NCBI GenBank assembly: GCA_947646735.1
Contig: CANTFK010000639.1
Span: 62,001-126,000 of the forward strand
DNA from: Peronospora farinosa
Taxonomy: Eukaryota > Oomycota > Peronosporomycetes > Peronosporales > Peronosporaceae
DNA: 64,000 bases
Reading direction: 5' to 3'
Every line of letters starts with the position of its first letter. Positions within the stretch are counted from its first letter, which is position 1. The position numbers and the translations under genes are program-made. This document shows, in pieces, positions 44,701-55,808 of this stretch. The notes under the pieces were generated by a model. It made no database searches and was not told the origin of the DNA. It was given only the letters and a program-made list of their open reading frames with translations.

Positions 44701-46590
44701 ACTTTAACGTGTTGACAGAGCTGTGTCTGTCGAATCAACGGGCGCCGAAGTGGCGATGGTCCCTCCAACAAGTACACAACACTACCACAAGTGCGCGTGA
44801 GTTTCAGGCAATCAGGGCCATACCATTTTTTCCCAGCGATCTTCAGCAAGCATTACTACGTGGACGCTTAACAATGTCTGCTACAAAGCAGACACCACCT
44901 CATTCCGTGGCGCCGTCTTCAGTACTTTCGCCACGCTTGCTGAAGTATCTACGTAAGCATTTCAATGACTCACAAGTGCAGGCGATCCTCGGTTGTTTGA
45001 GGGAAGACAGCAGGGTCATTATTCAAGGACCGGTGCGTTTATATTAGATGCTCCATTCTGATCTTTGACGCAAAGAATGCATGGACTATTCCTTAATTTG
45101 TTTGTGTATATGCAAACTCGCAGCCAGGCACCGGCAAAACCAAAACAATCTTGGGTCTTCTGTCTGCTTTGCTGGATGGTGCTGGGCTTTCCACATTGCA
45201 GAAAACAAAAGGCACGGCGCGTATTCGAGCGGGAGCATCGCTTCAAAGCGCGAGGACCTCGGCGGGATCGAACGCTGTAGCTGGCACATCGATCCGAATT
45301 CTCGTGGCTGCACCCAGCAATGCTGCCGTCGATGAGTTGGTTGTCCGAGTTCTTAGCGAAGGCTTATTTGATGGTGAGAAGGGGGAGTCGTACCGTCCAC
45401 AAATTGTGCGCGTGGGTCGCCCGGAAAGTAGCCAGCAACTGTCGAGTTTGGCTGCGGTCCGTGAAGCTAGTGAAAGCAAGAAGAATCGTAAGAAAATTCG
45501 AAAGTACGCTCGCGAGGTGGAAGAGGTTCTGCTGGAGAGCTTAGTAACAAAGCATCGAAAAACGTTTCAGACTGTGAAGCAGGCACGCGAGGCGATTATC
45601 AAGAGCGCACAGATTGTGTTCTGCACACTTAGTGGAGCAGGTTCTGTAGCAATGTGCGAATTTGCGCAAGACTTTGATGCCCTAATTATCGATGAAGCTG
45701 CGCAAGCTGTGGAGGCAAGTACGCTTATCCCGTTCAAGTTCCGTCCGCATCGAGTTGTATTCGTGGGTGATCACCGGCAATTACCAGCTACAGTGATCTC
45801 GAAAGAGCTTATATCGATGGGATATGACCGAAGTTTGCAGCAGCGCCTTGTGGAGAACGGCTCACCGGTGTTACTGTTGACACAACAGTATCGAATGCAT
45901 CCTGAAATTGCTGAGTTTCCGTCGTCTTATTTCTATGGTGGGCGACTGGTGCAAGACGACAATATGAGTGAATGGACTGCTCAGAGTTACCACTGTGATC
46001 CAGCTTTCAAGCCGTTACTATTCTATGATGTACAAGGAGCTCAAAGTCAGGTGAGTGGGTCTACGTCACTTCGTAACATGAACGAGGTCGAAGTTGTGGT
46101 CCAACTTGTTCGTCGTTTGGCTCAACAATTTCCACAACACGAGTGGAAGAAGCGTATCGGTGTCATTGCACCGTATAAACAACAAATTTGTGAAGTACGT
46201 AATGCAATGGGAAAGCTCGAAATAGAATTGAATTGCCATCTCGGCATTGAAGTGAATACTGTGGATGGTTTTCAAGGTCGTGAAAAGGAGATTATCATCT
46301 ACTCATGTGTCCGCACAAGTCATAACAGTCGTAAAAGAAGGAAGAGGCGGCGCAAAGAGGACAATGACAAGGATGGTAATGTCCTTGATGCCTTCTGGGC
46401 AGATGAGCGACGAATGAATGTCGCTATTACTCGAGCCAAAAGCAGTCTATGGATCGTTGGGAATTCAACGTTGTTGACTCAAAGTTTTGCATGGAAAGCA
46501 CTCATCCAGCACATGAAAGACCACAATAGGTATATCAGTGATAGTACTGACCTATTATCTGCTAACTCGTCGACACGTAACGCCAAATAG
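41706..46590 (+). CDS. Sen1/senataxin-type SF1B RNA-DNA helicase
   Basis: Unwinds RNA:DNA hybrids and helps terminate transcription in the Sen1/SETX family. Exons 41706-45032 and 45124-46590 join over 91 bp (GTGCGT / TCGCAG), splitting the Walker A as GP|PGTGKT at residue 1109; total 1597 residues. The helicase core has VAAPSNAAVDELVVR, DEAAQAVE (Walker B), GDHRQLPATV, QYRMHPEIAEFPS, NTVDGFQGREKEIIIYS and RRMNVAITRAKS. The first 1000 residues are mostly low complexity with acidic patches and are not alignable by eye; a short Sen1-like stalk region (SPRWKKYEMCVFGVV) precedes the core. A charged C-terminal region completes it. SETX, Sen1 and IGHMBP2 are related; the large N-terminus and [11 protein letters not shown] favour Sen1. 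Confidence 0.9.
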
Positions 46591-47458
46591 ATACAAAAAG
46601 GCAACTTCAACGACATACACTCTTGATGGACCATTTGAAAGTTGTGTCTTGGCTCATAGAAATGCTATCGAGACAGAAGAACAGGAACACAAAAGACAGG
46701 AGATTCAAGTGGAGATTGAGACACGACGGAGTGTGCCAAAAAGACGGGGTCAAGTTAGTACATGTCTTTGCGAAGTATTATGTGAGGGCCTATTGAGTCA
46801 ATGCGGTGAGAGATTTCCGATCGAACAAGTAAGTGTTGCTGCTTTTTTTTACTGCAAATGAGCTTGATACGGCTCTTTCTAATGTGTGGGATGCCTTGTT
46901 GTTATATATCGAGACATGTTGTTTTCACATGATTGTGAAAACCGAGTTATTCATCGTAAAAGACGAGACCTGCCTGATTCCTGTGAGTGGTGTTGCTCGA
47001 TCTGGTTGCATGACAAGAGTTTCAAGCGGATTTTGAAGAAGATGAACCGATATACTCGTCGAGGATATCCTGAGACTTTTGTGGAGGTGTTGATTGTTTG
47101 TCAACCAGATTTTGCAGTTCACTTGAAGTATCTCACTGATGCTAGCATTTCTATGTAGTGTATCGACCAAGAAATTGTCAGTCCGATCCAAGTCCAAACA
47201 CTCCAGCGATATGAATCTGAATCTTGAAGGTCGGAAGTTGAGATAAGCTGCAATGACAGCTTTCCAGCACTTTAATGGGCCTGCTAATAAGAGTCTATTG
47301 CAACATAATGAATCTACTAAAGCAAATGCGGATGCAACACCTCTTTTTGAATGGATACTTCAAAGCACCCAAAGTACAACAATCAATGAGCATGCTTCTC
47401 CAGAAAGAAACAAGTGGCAAAGCACGTCATACTGCTTCACTTTACGTATACGTTCCGA
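46591..47458. other. Spacer with coding-like fragments, no recognised gene
   Basis: Plus-strand frames of about 60-90 residues (e.g. around 46640-46840 and 46890-47150) have plausible composition, and a GTAAGT lies at 46829. They do not join into one frame and match no family I know. They may be decayed exons at the edge of the repeat-rich region. Confidence 0.3.
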
Positions 47459-47708
47459 CGAATGGGTGCGTAAATTATACGCTGACACCATCACTTTCGT
47501 TAGAATATTAGGTTACACTAGGTAAATTGATATTGGTATATTGGCCCATCACTTTCCTTAGAATATTAGGTTGACTTAGATAAATTGATAATAGTATAAA
47601 AGTCAATGAAGACCGGCTGTATTTGTATTGGGACGAGTGTAAGCTTAACGTAAGACTTCGCCATACTGTAGACAGCAATACGCATTGAAAGCTGGTCTGT
47701 CGAATCGT

Positions 47709-49416
47709 ATGCGAGAATACATCTCTTGCCAAAAAAATGCTGACCTCTCCGAATGTCTGCCCTTGAGATTTATTGATCGTCATTGCGTAGGCCACTTGCA
47801 CGGGAAACTGCCTCCTTCGAACTGGGAATGGGAGGCCATATTGCTCGGTAAATAAGGGGATGCGCGGAATGTATGTAACATAGCCTAGGTGATTACCGTG
47901 TGGTACCTCAGCCTCAATCACGCGTGCTGAACACCGACGAATGATTAGTCAAGTTCCATTGCAGAGCCCGTGTGTCGTGTCTAACTTCCTTAAAAGGATA
48001 ATTGGAGTCCCAATTTTCAACCTAAGACGATGAGATGGCCACCCACTTACTTCCAACCTGTTTAGATATTTGGTGGCAAAACATTTGCCACCTTCTTCGT
48101 CGTCCACCTTATCTGCGCTCAAGTATATGTCCCCCTGAATCCTGTTCAGCACCGCCATGTTTATTGCAGCAACAGCATCATTGCGGGCGGCAAGGACGGG
48201 CCCGGCTGCTAAAGTATTCCTGAATTGCATGCTGAACAACATCTGCGACATCTCCATAAATTGTGTTTAGAAGTTCTTCCACCGTGTTATTGGGGACAAC
48301 CATAGACGATGGACACCGGAAGTGGTCGTCGTCAAATTTCTCCAGCCGATCTTCTCCAAGTGCTAAAAGTCAATCTGCAACTGTGCGGCTCCCGAGATTT
48401 TCAAGTCGCTCATCATTATTTGCGCGCATGTTCTGACGCAATTTTAAAACTTGAACGCAACTCCATCGATAAGACTCCTTAATTGACGCGGTAACAATAT
48501 CAGGACGCAGGCCCATTTGGGTTAACAGAAAAAACTTGGCGGAAATCACCGCACATCACAAATGTGATTCCACCAACCAGGATATCAGGTTTTTCGGTGA
48601 TATTGCGAAATGCCCGGCTAACGGCATCGAATGCAAACTTACTCATCATCGTACCAAAGAATGAGCTTCGTGCGGTGGAGCATTTCTGCAAGATCACTTT
48701 GTTTATTGAGCACACCGAGTCAGGCTTCAGATTAAGTGGAATCTTGAATCGGGAGTGAGCGGTGCGACCATTATGTAAAAGCAATGCTGCAATTCCAGAT
48801 GAAGCCACTGCCAACGCAGTATGTCCTAGACCCCGCACAGACTTGAGAAGTAAATTCTCTGGATATGTTTTGCCGGTTCCACTGAGTCCATCGATGAAAA
48901 ATATTCCACCTTGCTCCTTTTTGCAGGATGTGATGATCTCACGATGAATGTGAAGCTGTTTCGCGTTCAAACTCTGCACCTCGTTGTCTGCCTCTTCTTT
49001 CAACACATCTATGTTGAATGCCAGCTGCTCTGCAATCAAGCAATTCTCTGTGGCTCTTCCATTTCATACGCAGGCGTGGGAAGACTGAAGTCAGCAAAGG
49101 TTTTCTCAAAAGTCGCCAATAGATTTGCTATCAAGTTAAGGGCCAAACTCGTGATCTGGTCAGATGACGGCTCTGCATTCCCATCTTGGCGAAGTCGATG
49201 CGCCAAATCGTACGATAAATGATGCTGAAACTCGTCCTATAGATGCCGCGGTTTAGTAGGCGGTCCATGGATTAAAATTGTGACAACGAGGGATCGCAGT
49301 TGAGCAACGCTCTGCATCACCGCTACTTCTCGTAGACATTGCTCCCATTCTTCATCGTTCTCGTACAACCCACGTGCAACACACGCCCGCCTTGCACGTC
49401 TCGTGCTGCAAGCCAT
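47709..49416 (-). pseudogene. Helitron PIF1-like helicase, left copy, truncated
   Basis: N-terminal helicase segment (about 49416-49036) and core at 49039-48500 with Walker A GLSGTGKT and Walker B-region VMCGDFRQVF. The later motif INKSQGQTF is near 47770. The frame is broken after 48500 as in the other copy. Sequence identity to the right copy stops at 47709, so the last part of the helicase is absent here. Confidence 0.75.
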
Positions 49417-49502
49417 TATATGTTCGCAGTTCCTCGTAAGACTTTGCTCCCTTCACTATTGTCAGCAATGTCCGTAGGAAGTATCGTCCCCAAATTTGGG
49501 GC

Positions 49503-51790
49503 TCACAAAGTAAAGACGTCCGACGCACTTTCCTCTATTTCGCACCGTCCATTGTTTACAGGTTTTGTTCCAGACAATCGTGACGGAAAATCCAAGTAAG
49601 TTGTCTCTTGGGCCTCCATGTTGATGCGGTTGAGCTCGAACCACTGTGTGAGTGTCTTTTTACGTGCTTGCTCATTGTTCACTGTAGACACTAAGTTACC
49701 GTTAGCGTTAAACACAACTTGTTGCTGATTCGGCAAATGGACTTGCAGGCGTTGGATTGGAGGCAAGTAGTCGTGCATCTTGAAGCCCAAGATGCGCCAG
49801 CACGACTCTGGAGCTAAAACATAGCGGGCGTCAATGTTTGCTCGATTTCGTTTACATCTGCAACCACCACCGTCGTGCAATCGTGTCCCTTGTATTCATA
49901 TTTGAAGACATACTTGATGGCCGAGATCGAAGAGCACATCTGTATGAAAACAAATCGTTAGTCAATATCATTATGGTGATCGTATATAATAAACAGCGCA
50001 TATCATTCTCCTCCCACCCTCCTTAACGTTGACGTGCGCATGTTAGGTACACATTATGCGGCATAATCTATCGAGCATCAACACGACGGCCTTTTGCATC
50101 CTCAACATATCGTCCTTTGTGATGCCGTCTGTAAACTGGGTAGCCGTCTTGATCGGCGGAGGTCTCAGTCGCAAACAATCGAGGGTATCGCTTGCTGCAC
50201 TTTCCTTCCACCATGCATGGTGCATTGGGATTGTCTATGCCAAAAGGACCATGGACCAAACAACGCGTCACCGTCTCATATGCATCAGGATGAGTGGCTG
50301 GGTCAGGAATTTCTGCCGAGACTGCCGAACCAATCTGTTGCGGTGTACGAAGCTTGGATGCCTCATCCAGGATAATGAGAATGTGCGCGTGGGGAGGCTA
50401 TTTTTTGGAAGTCAATTACCCAAACTTTGCCAACCATTGTTCCAGAACTTTTCTGCTCGCTAAAGTCTCTCATAAGCTCCTGCAATTTGAGGCTGGATAA
50501 TCTTGCCACCAATTCTGGTCGATCATGAGGCTGTTTCCCTGGTTCTAGCTCGGCTCTGATCTTGAGCCGTTTCGGATTGCATGTAAAAGTTACGAAAAGG
50601 TGTGGTCGGCCATACTTGCGCACAAAAGCCATGCCCTGGTACAGCTGGCTCATGTGTCGATCGCTTCCAGAAAAACTGGAGGGCATAATTATTTTACGGC
50701 CAACTCGTGCCAACTCGTGCCACATCGTGATTATTCTCGGTTATTGCGTCCATAACTCCCGAGTATAGCTCACAACGCAAATTGCATTGGTGACTGGAGA
50801 TGAACTGCAAGCGATTTTGCTCCGTACATGCCCATGCATCAACAATATATCTTGCAGAAAACGTCCGGCCAAGAAAAGCTGTCCAGATTCTCGAGGATGA
50901 AGCAGTATTGCATTTAGATATCCGGCTTGATCCTCCTTTTCCACGTACAGCAACTTCATCGTTCACAGACAAACCTTGCCCATCCCGCACTGGAGTCCGA
51001 AATGTACGGCTGAGAGAGTTTTTTTCTCATGACTTCCTTCTGGCAGTAGAGCATCCATACGATGATATAGAGCGGCTTGGAGCCGAAATGTGTATACACC
51101 CCCTTGCATATATCGGTCATCTAACTTGGCGCCAAGCGACGTGAATAACAGTGCATTATTGTACCTCTTATATTGCTGCGGAACGCCCTGGCAAGTGGTG
51201 TTTGCTTATGCAGTAATGCGTTGAGAAGTTCCGGTGGCGGAACCAACGGTAGGATGTTAAATACCTTTCCACGTTCACAACACATCGTAAACTTCGGGTT
51301 TGCCAGAGCTGATCCAGTAGCTTTAACTCTCTCTTCGATCCAAAGGAGTGCTTGACACGACGGGCAACTCACGTTCATACTATGCAGCACATTACCCAGC
51401 GTCGAAGAACCTGCATTGATTGAGCGACGAGCCAGGGGAACCACTGTTTCTTCTGCCCGTCGCGCAGCGTGCGCATCACGATTATTCCGACGCTTCTCAG
51501 CAGCCACTTCTTCTGATTGCTCTGCCTTCGTGCAGCGTGTGCCTCACGATTATTGCGACACTGCTCAACAGCCACTTCTACTATTGATCTGCCCTTCGCG
51601 TAGCGTGTGCCTCACGATTATCGCGGAGATCTCGCATGTGCACATCATGTGATCGTGCTGCACGTCTCGCACGTTCGGTAGCCTTTCGAATCTGCAGTCG
51701 TGCTTCCCGCTGATCATCAGTTTCCAATGCGCGTTCGCGTGCTCTTCGTTTCCGTGCTAGGGGATTCTGTCGTGACCGTGGACTCTCCAT
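49503..51790 (-). pseudogene. Helitron Rep region, left copy, broken
   Basis: Pieces in order on the minus strand: a basic Ala/Arg N-terminus (51790), CPSCQALLWIEERV-type zinc region (51507-51121), then Helitron_like_N (50725-50363) with FVTFTCNPKR. The HUH segment HAHIL lies in another frame, then SSI-KYVFKYEYKGHDC and a linker to 49503. The junction at about 50987-50990 lacks 420 bp that the right copy retains. Breaks otherwise match the right copy. Confidence 0.75.
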
Positions 51791-51889
51791 TTAAACAGCA
51801 CCAACGGACAAATTTTAAGTTATGAAGATCTGCTCACAATAACTCGGACGGACTGAATGTACAGACGTTATTATAAGATAAGACTGCAC

Positions 51890-52610
51890 GATCCGATGGC
51901 CGATTTGTTATGAAAAGGCATAGCATGGACAGTCAAACGAATGACAAAAAACGGCCGCACGGACAGACGAACGAATCTGCATAAGAAGCACTCACGGGCC
52001 GACAGACGGGCACTTTTCATAGTATGTATTATATATATATATATAAATTGAGACAACTACTTTGAGACATTTTACGTTTACCCTTTACCCTTGCTAACAT
52101 TGGCTTTTCAGACGGACAAATTCATGAGAAGCTCGCACGGATAGACAGACGAAGTATACGAAATCAGCGCATTGAACAGACAGACTAATTTTATAAATGT
52201 GCCGACAGACAGGCGGATATATTATGATAAGAACGCACGATCCAAAAAGGCCAACTATGCAAAAAAGAGGCACGAACAGACAGACGATTATATAAAAAGA
52301 ACGCACGACCAGACGGACCAATTATACAAGCGATTAAGTCACAACCTTCGATTCTACATCAATTAGCTGGAGTCATATTATCTTGAACAGTACCGTAATA
52401 AAAACGAAGCACGGACAGACAGACGATTATATAATAAGAACGCACGGCCAGACGGACCAATTATACAAGCGATTAAGCCACAACCTTCGATTCGACATCA
52501 ATTAGCTGGAGTCATACTATCTTGAACAGTACCGTAATAAAAACGAAGCACGGACAGACAGACGATTATATAATAAGAACGCACGGACAGACATGAGTAC
52601 ACTTTACATT
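51890..52610 (-). repeat. Iteron-like array upstream of left Rep
   Basis: Degenerate repeats of CGTCTGTCTGTCCGTGCG (read on the minus strand) recur at irregular 35-70 bp spacing through the noncoding 5' part of the left Helitron. Flanking words TTTACCCTTTACCCTTGC occur at about 52077 and 52650. Confidence 0.6.
52310..52587. repeat. 139 bp tandem duplication in left arm
   Basis: Two nearly identical 139 bp units (about 52310-52448 and 52449-52587) containing CCAGACGGACCAATTATAC and CGAAGCACGGACAGACAGACG. The right arm carries the unit once (about 55160-55300). Two base differences separate the units. Confidence 0.85.
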
Positions 52611-53044
52611 CAGATATATATAGAAAGAGAAGATTGTTTTTAGGCGTTTAGCCTTTACCCTTTACCCTTGCGAGTATTATCTTATACCTGCCAATTTGGC
52701 TTATTGGTCTTTGTTTTTTTCAATAATCGTATTGGTATGCTAATGCACCTGTTTGAGGTCACGCCTTGAGCTGAATTGCGTTACTTAATACGAAGTGATA
52801 ATGAAGGGACACGCGCTCTTCCGTTATTACGGACCTTTGCGCCTCCAGCTTCTACTGTTGTAGCACTACTACCGGCAACCTTCCGAAGAAGATATGTAGT
52901 GTGAGACCCAGGCAAGCTTGGGAGCTTGGACTCTCGTTTTCTTGCAAGGATTAAGTATCGACTACCACACAACAGCACTCGAAAATGATTATTGCAAGCT
53001 ACTCGAATTCCATCAATGAATTTCAATCTAAGAAAATTTGTAAA

Positions 53045-53140
53045 TTTTTGCCATTTTGATAGGCGGCGGGAATGACCCCGCGCCAGCTACCCTACATGCT
53101 TATTCAAACCATTGCACCAGCTTACCAGGGCTCGACAGGG
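53045..53140 (-). repeat. tRNA-like (SINE-type) promoter remnant, left
   Basis: On the minus strand: a TGGTAAGCTGGTG A-box-like word, then GCGGGGTCATTCCCGC, which folds as a T-arm with a 5 bp stem. No full cloverleaf. It lies just outside the left arm at a position matching the right-side remnant. Confidence 0.3.
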
Positions 53141-54654
53141 ATATGATGTCAAAAATTTAATTCAATTTACCATAAAAGACTGATGTGGTGCGCGAAATCA
53201 GCAGTGATCGTCTAGTGACTCATCGCTTTACCTAGAAAAAGGTCTGGTTGACTCAGGTAAGTCAATTATTATGATAGTTAATGTGTATGATGTTCAATGT
53301 GTACCCGTCTTTCAGACAAATTGGGTGCGTAAATTTTACGCTATTAGTATATTGACCCATCACCTTACTTTTAAATATCCGGTTTAGACAGGAAGTTGCT
53401 AAATATGAAGCCAATGTGTATGAAAGTCAAGGTGTACCTATTGACGTCGGTCAATGTGTACTTGTCGTTTCGCAAGTCAATGTGTACCCGTCGTTCCAAT
53501 GAACACAGTAAGCGAAAGTCCGCCTTTTGATCTTTGTACCCATCATTTTGCTTGTATATATCCGGTCAAATCGACGGACGGACGGACAGATAGACAGAAT
53601 TATATTATTATATAGGTGATTAATGTTACGTTATTTATTGTAATATTTTGATTTAAATTTGTTCAATTAAAGATATTAACTTTATAAATAAATAATTACA
53701 ATCGAAAGAAATTTAAATTTAACAAAAAAAAGATATTAATTTAGGAAACACAAAAAGACTTGAATATATAGGAATTGCTAAATTAATTACTATTTAAAGC
53801 GTTCAGTCTTTTTTTATATCGACCCAACCGTAATATTTTTAAAACGACCCGATTCCTTTTTTTAACTGACCCACCCCATGTCTTGATGTGGCTGGTGCCA
53901 CATCTGACACAACAATGTGGAAGCGGAAGGCCTCGTAACGGCCCGCGCCCAGTATATTAGGCACGCAAGCGCCTGGCGGCGCTCTAGCGCCTTCTTGATC
54001 CGTCGCTGTGTAGGACAGGCGCGGTATCTGGGCAATCGGCCAGGATACCATTTAAGCATACTTGATGTCTGTATAGGAAGTCATAATAACACTTAGAAAA
54101 AGAAGAAAAGAGAAAAACGACAGAAAAAGCGGGTGGCTCTAGGACATGCATGTTAGTTAATTAGCACTCTCACTTTTAGAATATGCCTAGTGTACTGCAA
54201 GTCCTTACAACTGGTAGCACTTACAGATCTTGCAGCCGCCTTCGCTGCCGTCCCCGCCGTCGTCGCTGTCTAGGTTATAGCAGTGATCGTTTTGACGTTT
54301 GTGAGTCCACCATAATAGAATTATATTGCTATATAGATTCCTTGGTAGACAAATCCTTATTAAGGTAAAAATCTATATATTTTACTGTCCATCTGTTTGT
54401 CTGTCTGTCCGTCCATCCGTGCGATCCTTTTCCGGCATTCGGATTGGCTAATTTTGCATTATTGGCTAATTTTGCATTGGCTGGTATTGCATTTTGCACT
54501 ATTAATACGTGAGCAGATGTCCGTAGCAGAATTTAGTGCGTCTAAAAACGTGTTTTTTTAATATAATTAATTTACGAAACGATGCGTTTCAATCTTCATC
54601 CCATCATTACATATTGCTATGTCGAATACGGAATTCGTGCGTATACAGGTCTGG

Positions 54655-54700
54655 GGTAACTGTTGTGGGTTCAATTCCCGCTCCCTGCTATAACGGCAAC
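54655..54700 (+). repeat. tRNA-like (SINE-type) B-box remnant, right
   Basis: GTGGGTTCAATTCCCGC has a proper seven-base T-loop (TTCAATT) and a GGTTCRA-type B box. It is followed by SINE-like unique sequence running into the right arm. No complete tRNA can be folded. The sequence between here and the arm edge aligns at about 80% with the left counterpart. Confidence 0.35.
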
Positions 54701-55139
54701 ATTAATTTTTGTAGAAAAAATTCTCATAAACGAACTTTGTAAAAGCTTGCGATAAACATTGTAGAGTGCTGTTGTGTGGTAGTCGATACTTAATCCTTGC
54801 AAGAAAACGAGAGTCCAAGCTCCCAAGCTTGCCTGGGTCTCACACTACATATCTTCTTCGGAAGGTTGCCGGTAGTAGTGCTACAACAGTAGAAGCTGGA
54901 GGCGCAAAGGTCCGTAATAACGGAAGAGCGCGTGTCCCTTCATTATCACTTCGTATTAAGTAACGCAATTCAGCTCAAGGCGTGACCTCAAACAGGTGCA
55001 TTAGCATACCAATACGATTATTGAAAAAAACAAAGACCAATAAGCCAAATTGGCAGGTATAAGATAATACTCGCAAGGGTAAAGGGTAAAGGCTACACGC
55101 CTAAAAACAATCTTCTCTTTCTATATATATCTGAATGTA

Positions 55140-55700
55140 AAGTGTACTCATGTCTGTCCGTGCGTTCTTATTATATAATCGTCTGTCTGTCCGTGCTTCG
55201 TTTTTATTACGGTACTGTTCAAGATAATATGACTCCAGCTAATTGATGTAGAATCGAAGGTTGTGACTTAATCGCTTGTATAATTGGTCCGTCTGGTCGT
55301 GCGTTCTTTTATATAATCGTCTGTCTGTTCGTGCCTCTTTTTTGCATAGTTGGCCTTTTTGGATCGTGCGTTCTTATCATAATATATCCGCCTGTCTGTC
55401 GGCACATTTATAAAATTAGTCTGTCTGTTCAATGCGCTGATTTCGTATACTTCGTCTGTCTATCCGTGCGAGCTTCTCATGAATTTGTCCGTCTGAAAAG
55501 CCAATGTTAGCAAGGGTAAAGGGTAAACGTAAAATGTCTCAAAATAGTTGTCTCAATTTATATATATATATACATACTATGAAAAGTGCCCGTCTGTCGG
55601 CCCGTGAGTGCTTCTTATGCAGATTCGTTCGTCTGTCCGTGCGGCCGTTTTTTGTCATTCGTTTGACTGTCCATGCTATGCCTTTTCATAACAAATCGGC
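55140..55700 (+). repeat. Iteron-like array upstream of right Rep
   Basis: About ten to twelve degenerate copies of CGTCTGTCTGTCCGTGCG at uneven spacing in the noncoding 5' part. They are bracketed by GCAAGGGTAAAGGGTAAA words at about 55072 and 55509. Matches the left-arm array except for the 139 bp duplication there. Confidence 0.6.
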
Positions 55701-55808
55701 CATCGGATCGTGCAGTCTTATCTTATAATAACGTCTGTACATTCAGTCCGTCCGAGTTATTGTGAGCAGATCTTCATAACTTAAAATTTGTCCGTTGGTG
55801 CTGTTTAA

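Larger units (their letters stand above)
47449..52660 (-). mobile_element. Degenerate Helitron, left copy
   Basis: A rolling-circle transposon with Rep (HUH endonuclease) and PIF1-like helicase, read right to left. Its 5' side faces the centre of the palindrome and its 3' side is at about 47.45 kb. A candidate terminal hairpin GCGTAAATTATACGC lies at 47468-47482. Compared with the right copy it has lost 420 bp in the Rep N-terminal region. It has also lost the helicase end after SHGQLY-like sequence, replaced by unrelated sequence from 47708 down. Many frameshifts shared with the right copy mean neither encodes the protein. Exact element ends are not certain. Confidence 0.75.
47709..52980. 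repeat. Left arm of giant inverted repeat
   Basis: A 5272 bp segment whose reverse complement matches 54764-60310. Coordinates pair with a constant sum of 108019 from 47709 to about 50990, then 107599 to about 51800 and 107744 near the inner end. This shows exactly two main length changes: the 420 bp loss here and a 139 bp tandem duplication here. Only a handful of substitutions were spotted. Confidence 0.93.
52981..54763. other. Spacer of the giant palindrome
   Basis: AT-rich, 1783 bp, no gene. It contains a second copy of the Helitron end signature TGGGTGCGTAAATTTTACGCT at 53322-53342 with hairpin GCGTAA/TTACGC. Repeated GTGTACCCGTCGTTCC-like words occur (about 53300, 53455, 53480). GACGGACGGACAG-type runs occur at about 53573-53595 and, inverted, 54385-54425. 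It looks like a mosaic of older repeat remnants. Confidence 0.6.

Noticed and set aside
41691..46590. Starts at non-ATG codons (GTG/TTG) upstream of several genes, e.g. 1096, 3947, 20578, 27882, 33705, 35533, 41691
   Set aside because: Eukaryotic translation normally starts at ATG. In each case an in-frame ATG or a spliced exon explains the coding sequence better.
52070..52670. TTTACCC TTTACCC words resembling telomere repeats
   Set aside because: The oomycete telomere repeat is TTTAGGG (CCCTAAA); these are GGGTAAA/TTTACCC, which is not a cyclic or complementary form of it. They are part of the Helitron-associated repeat.
54655..54700. A tRNA gene at the B-box sequence
   Set aside because: Only a T-arm folds. 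There is no acceptor stem or anticodon arm, so it is at best a SINE remnant.
55140..55700. CRISPR-like repeat array
   Set aside because: Repeats are degenerate and spacing is irregular, the genome is eukaryotic and no Cas genes are present.
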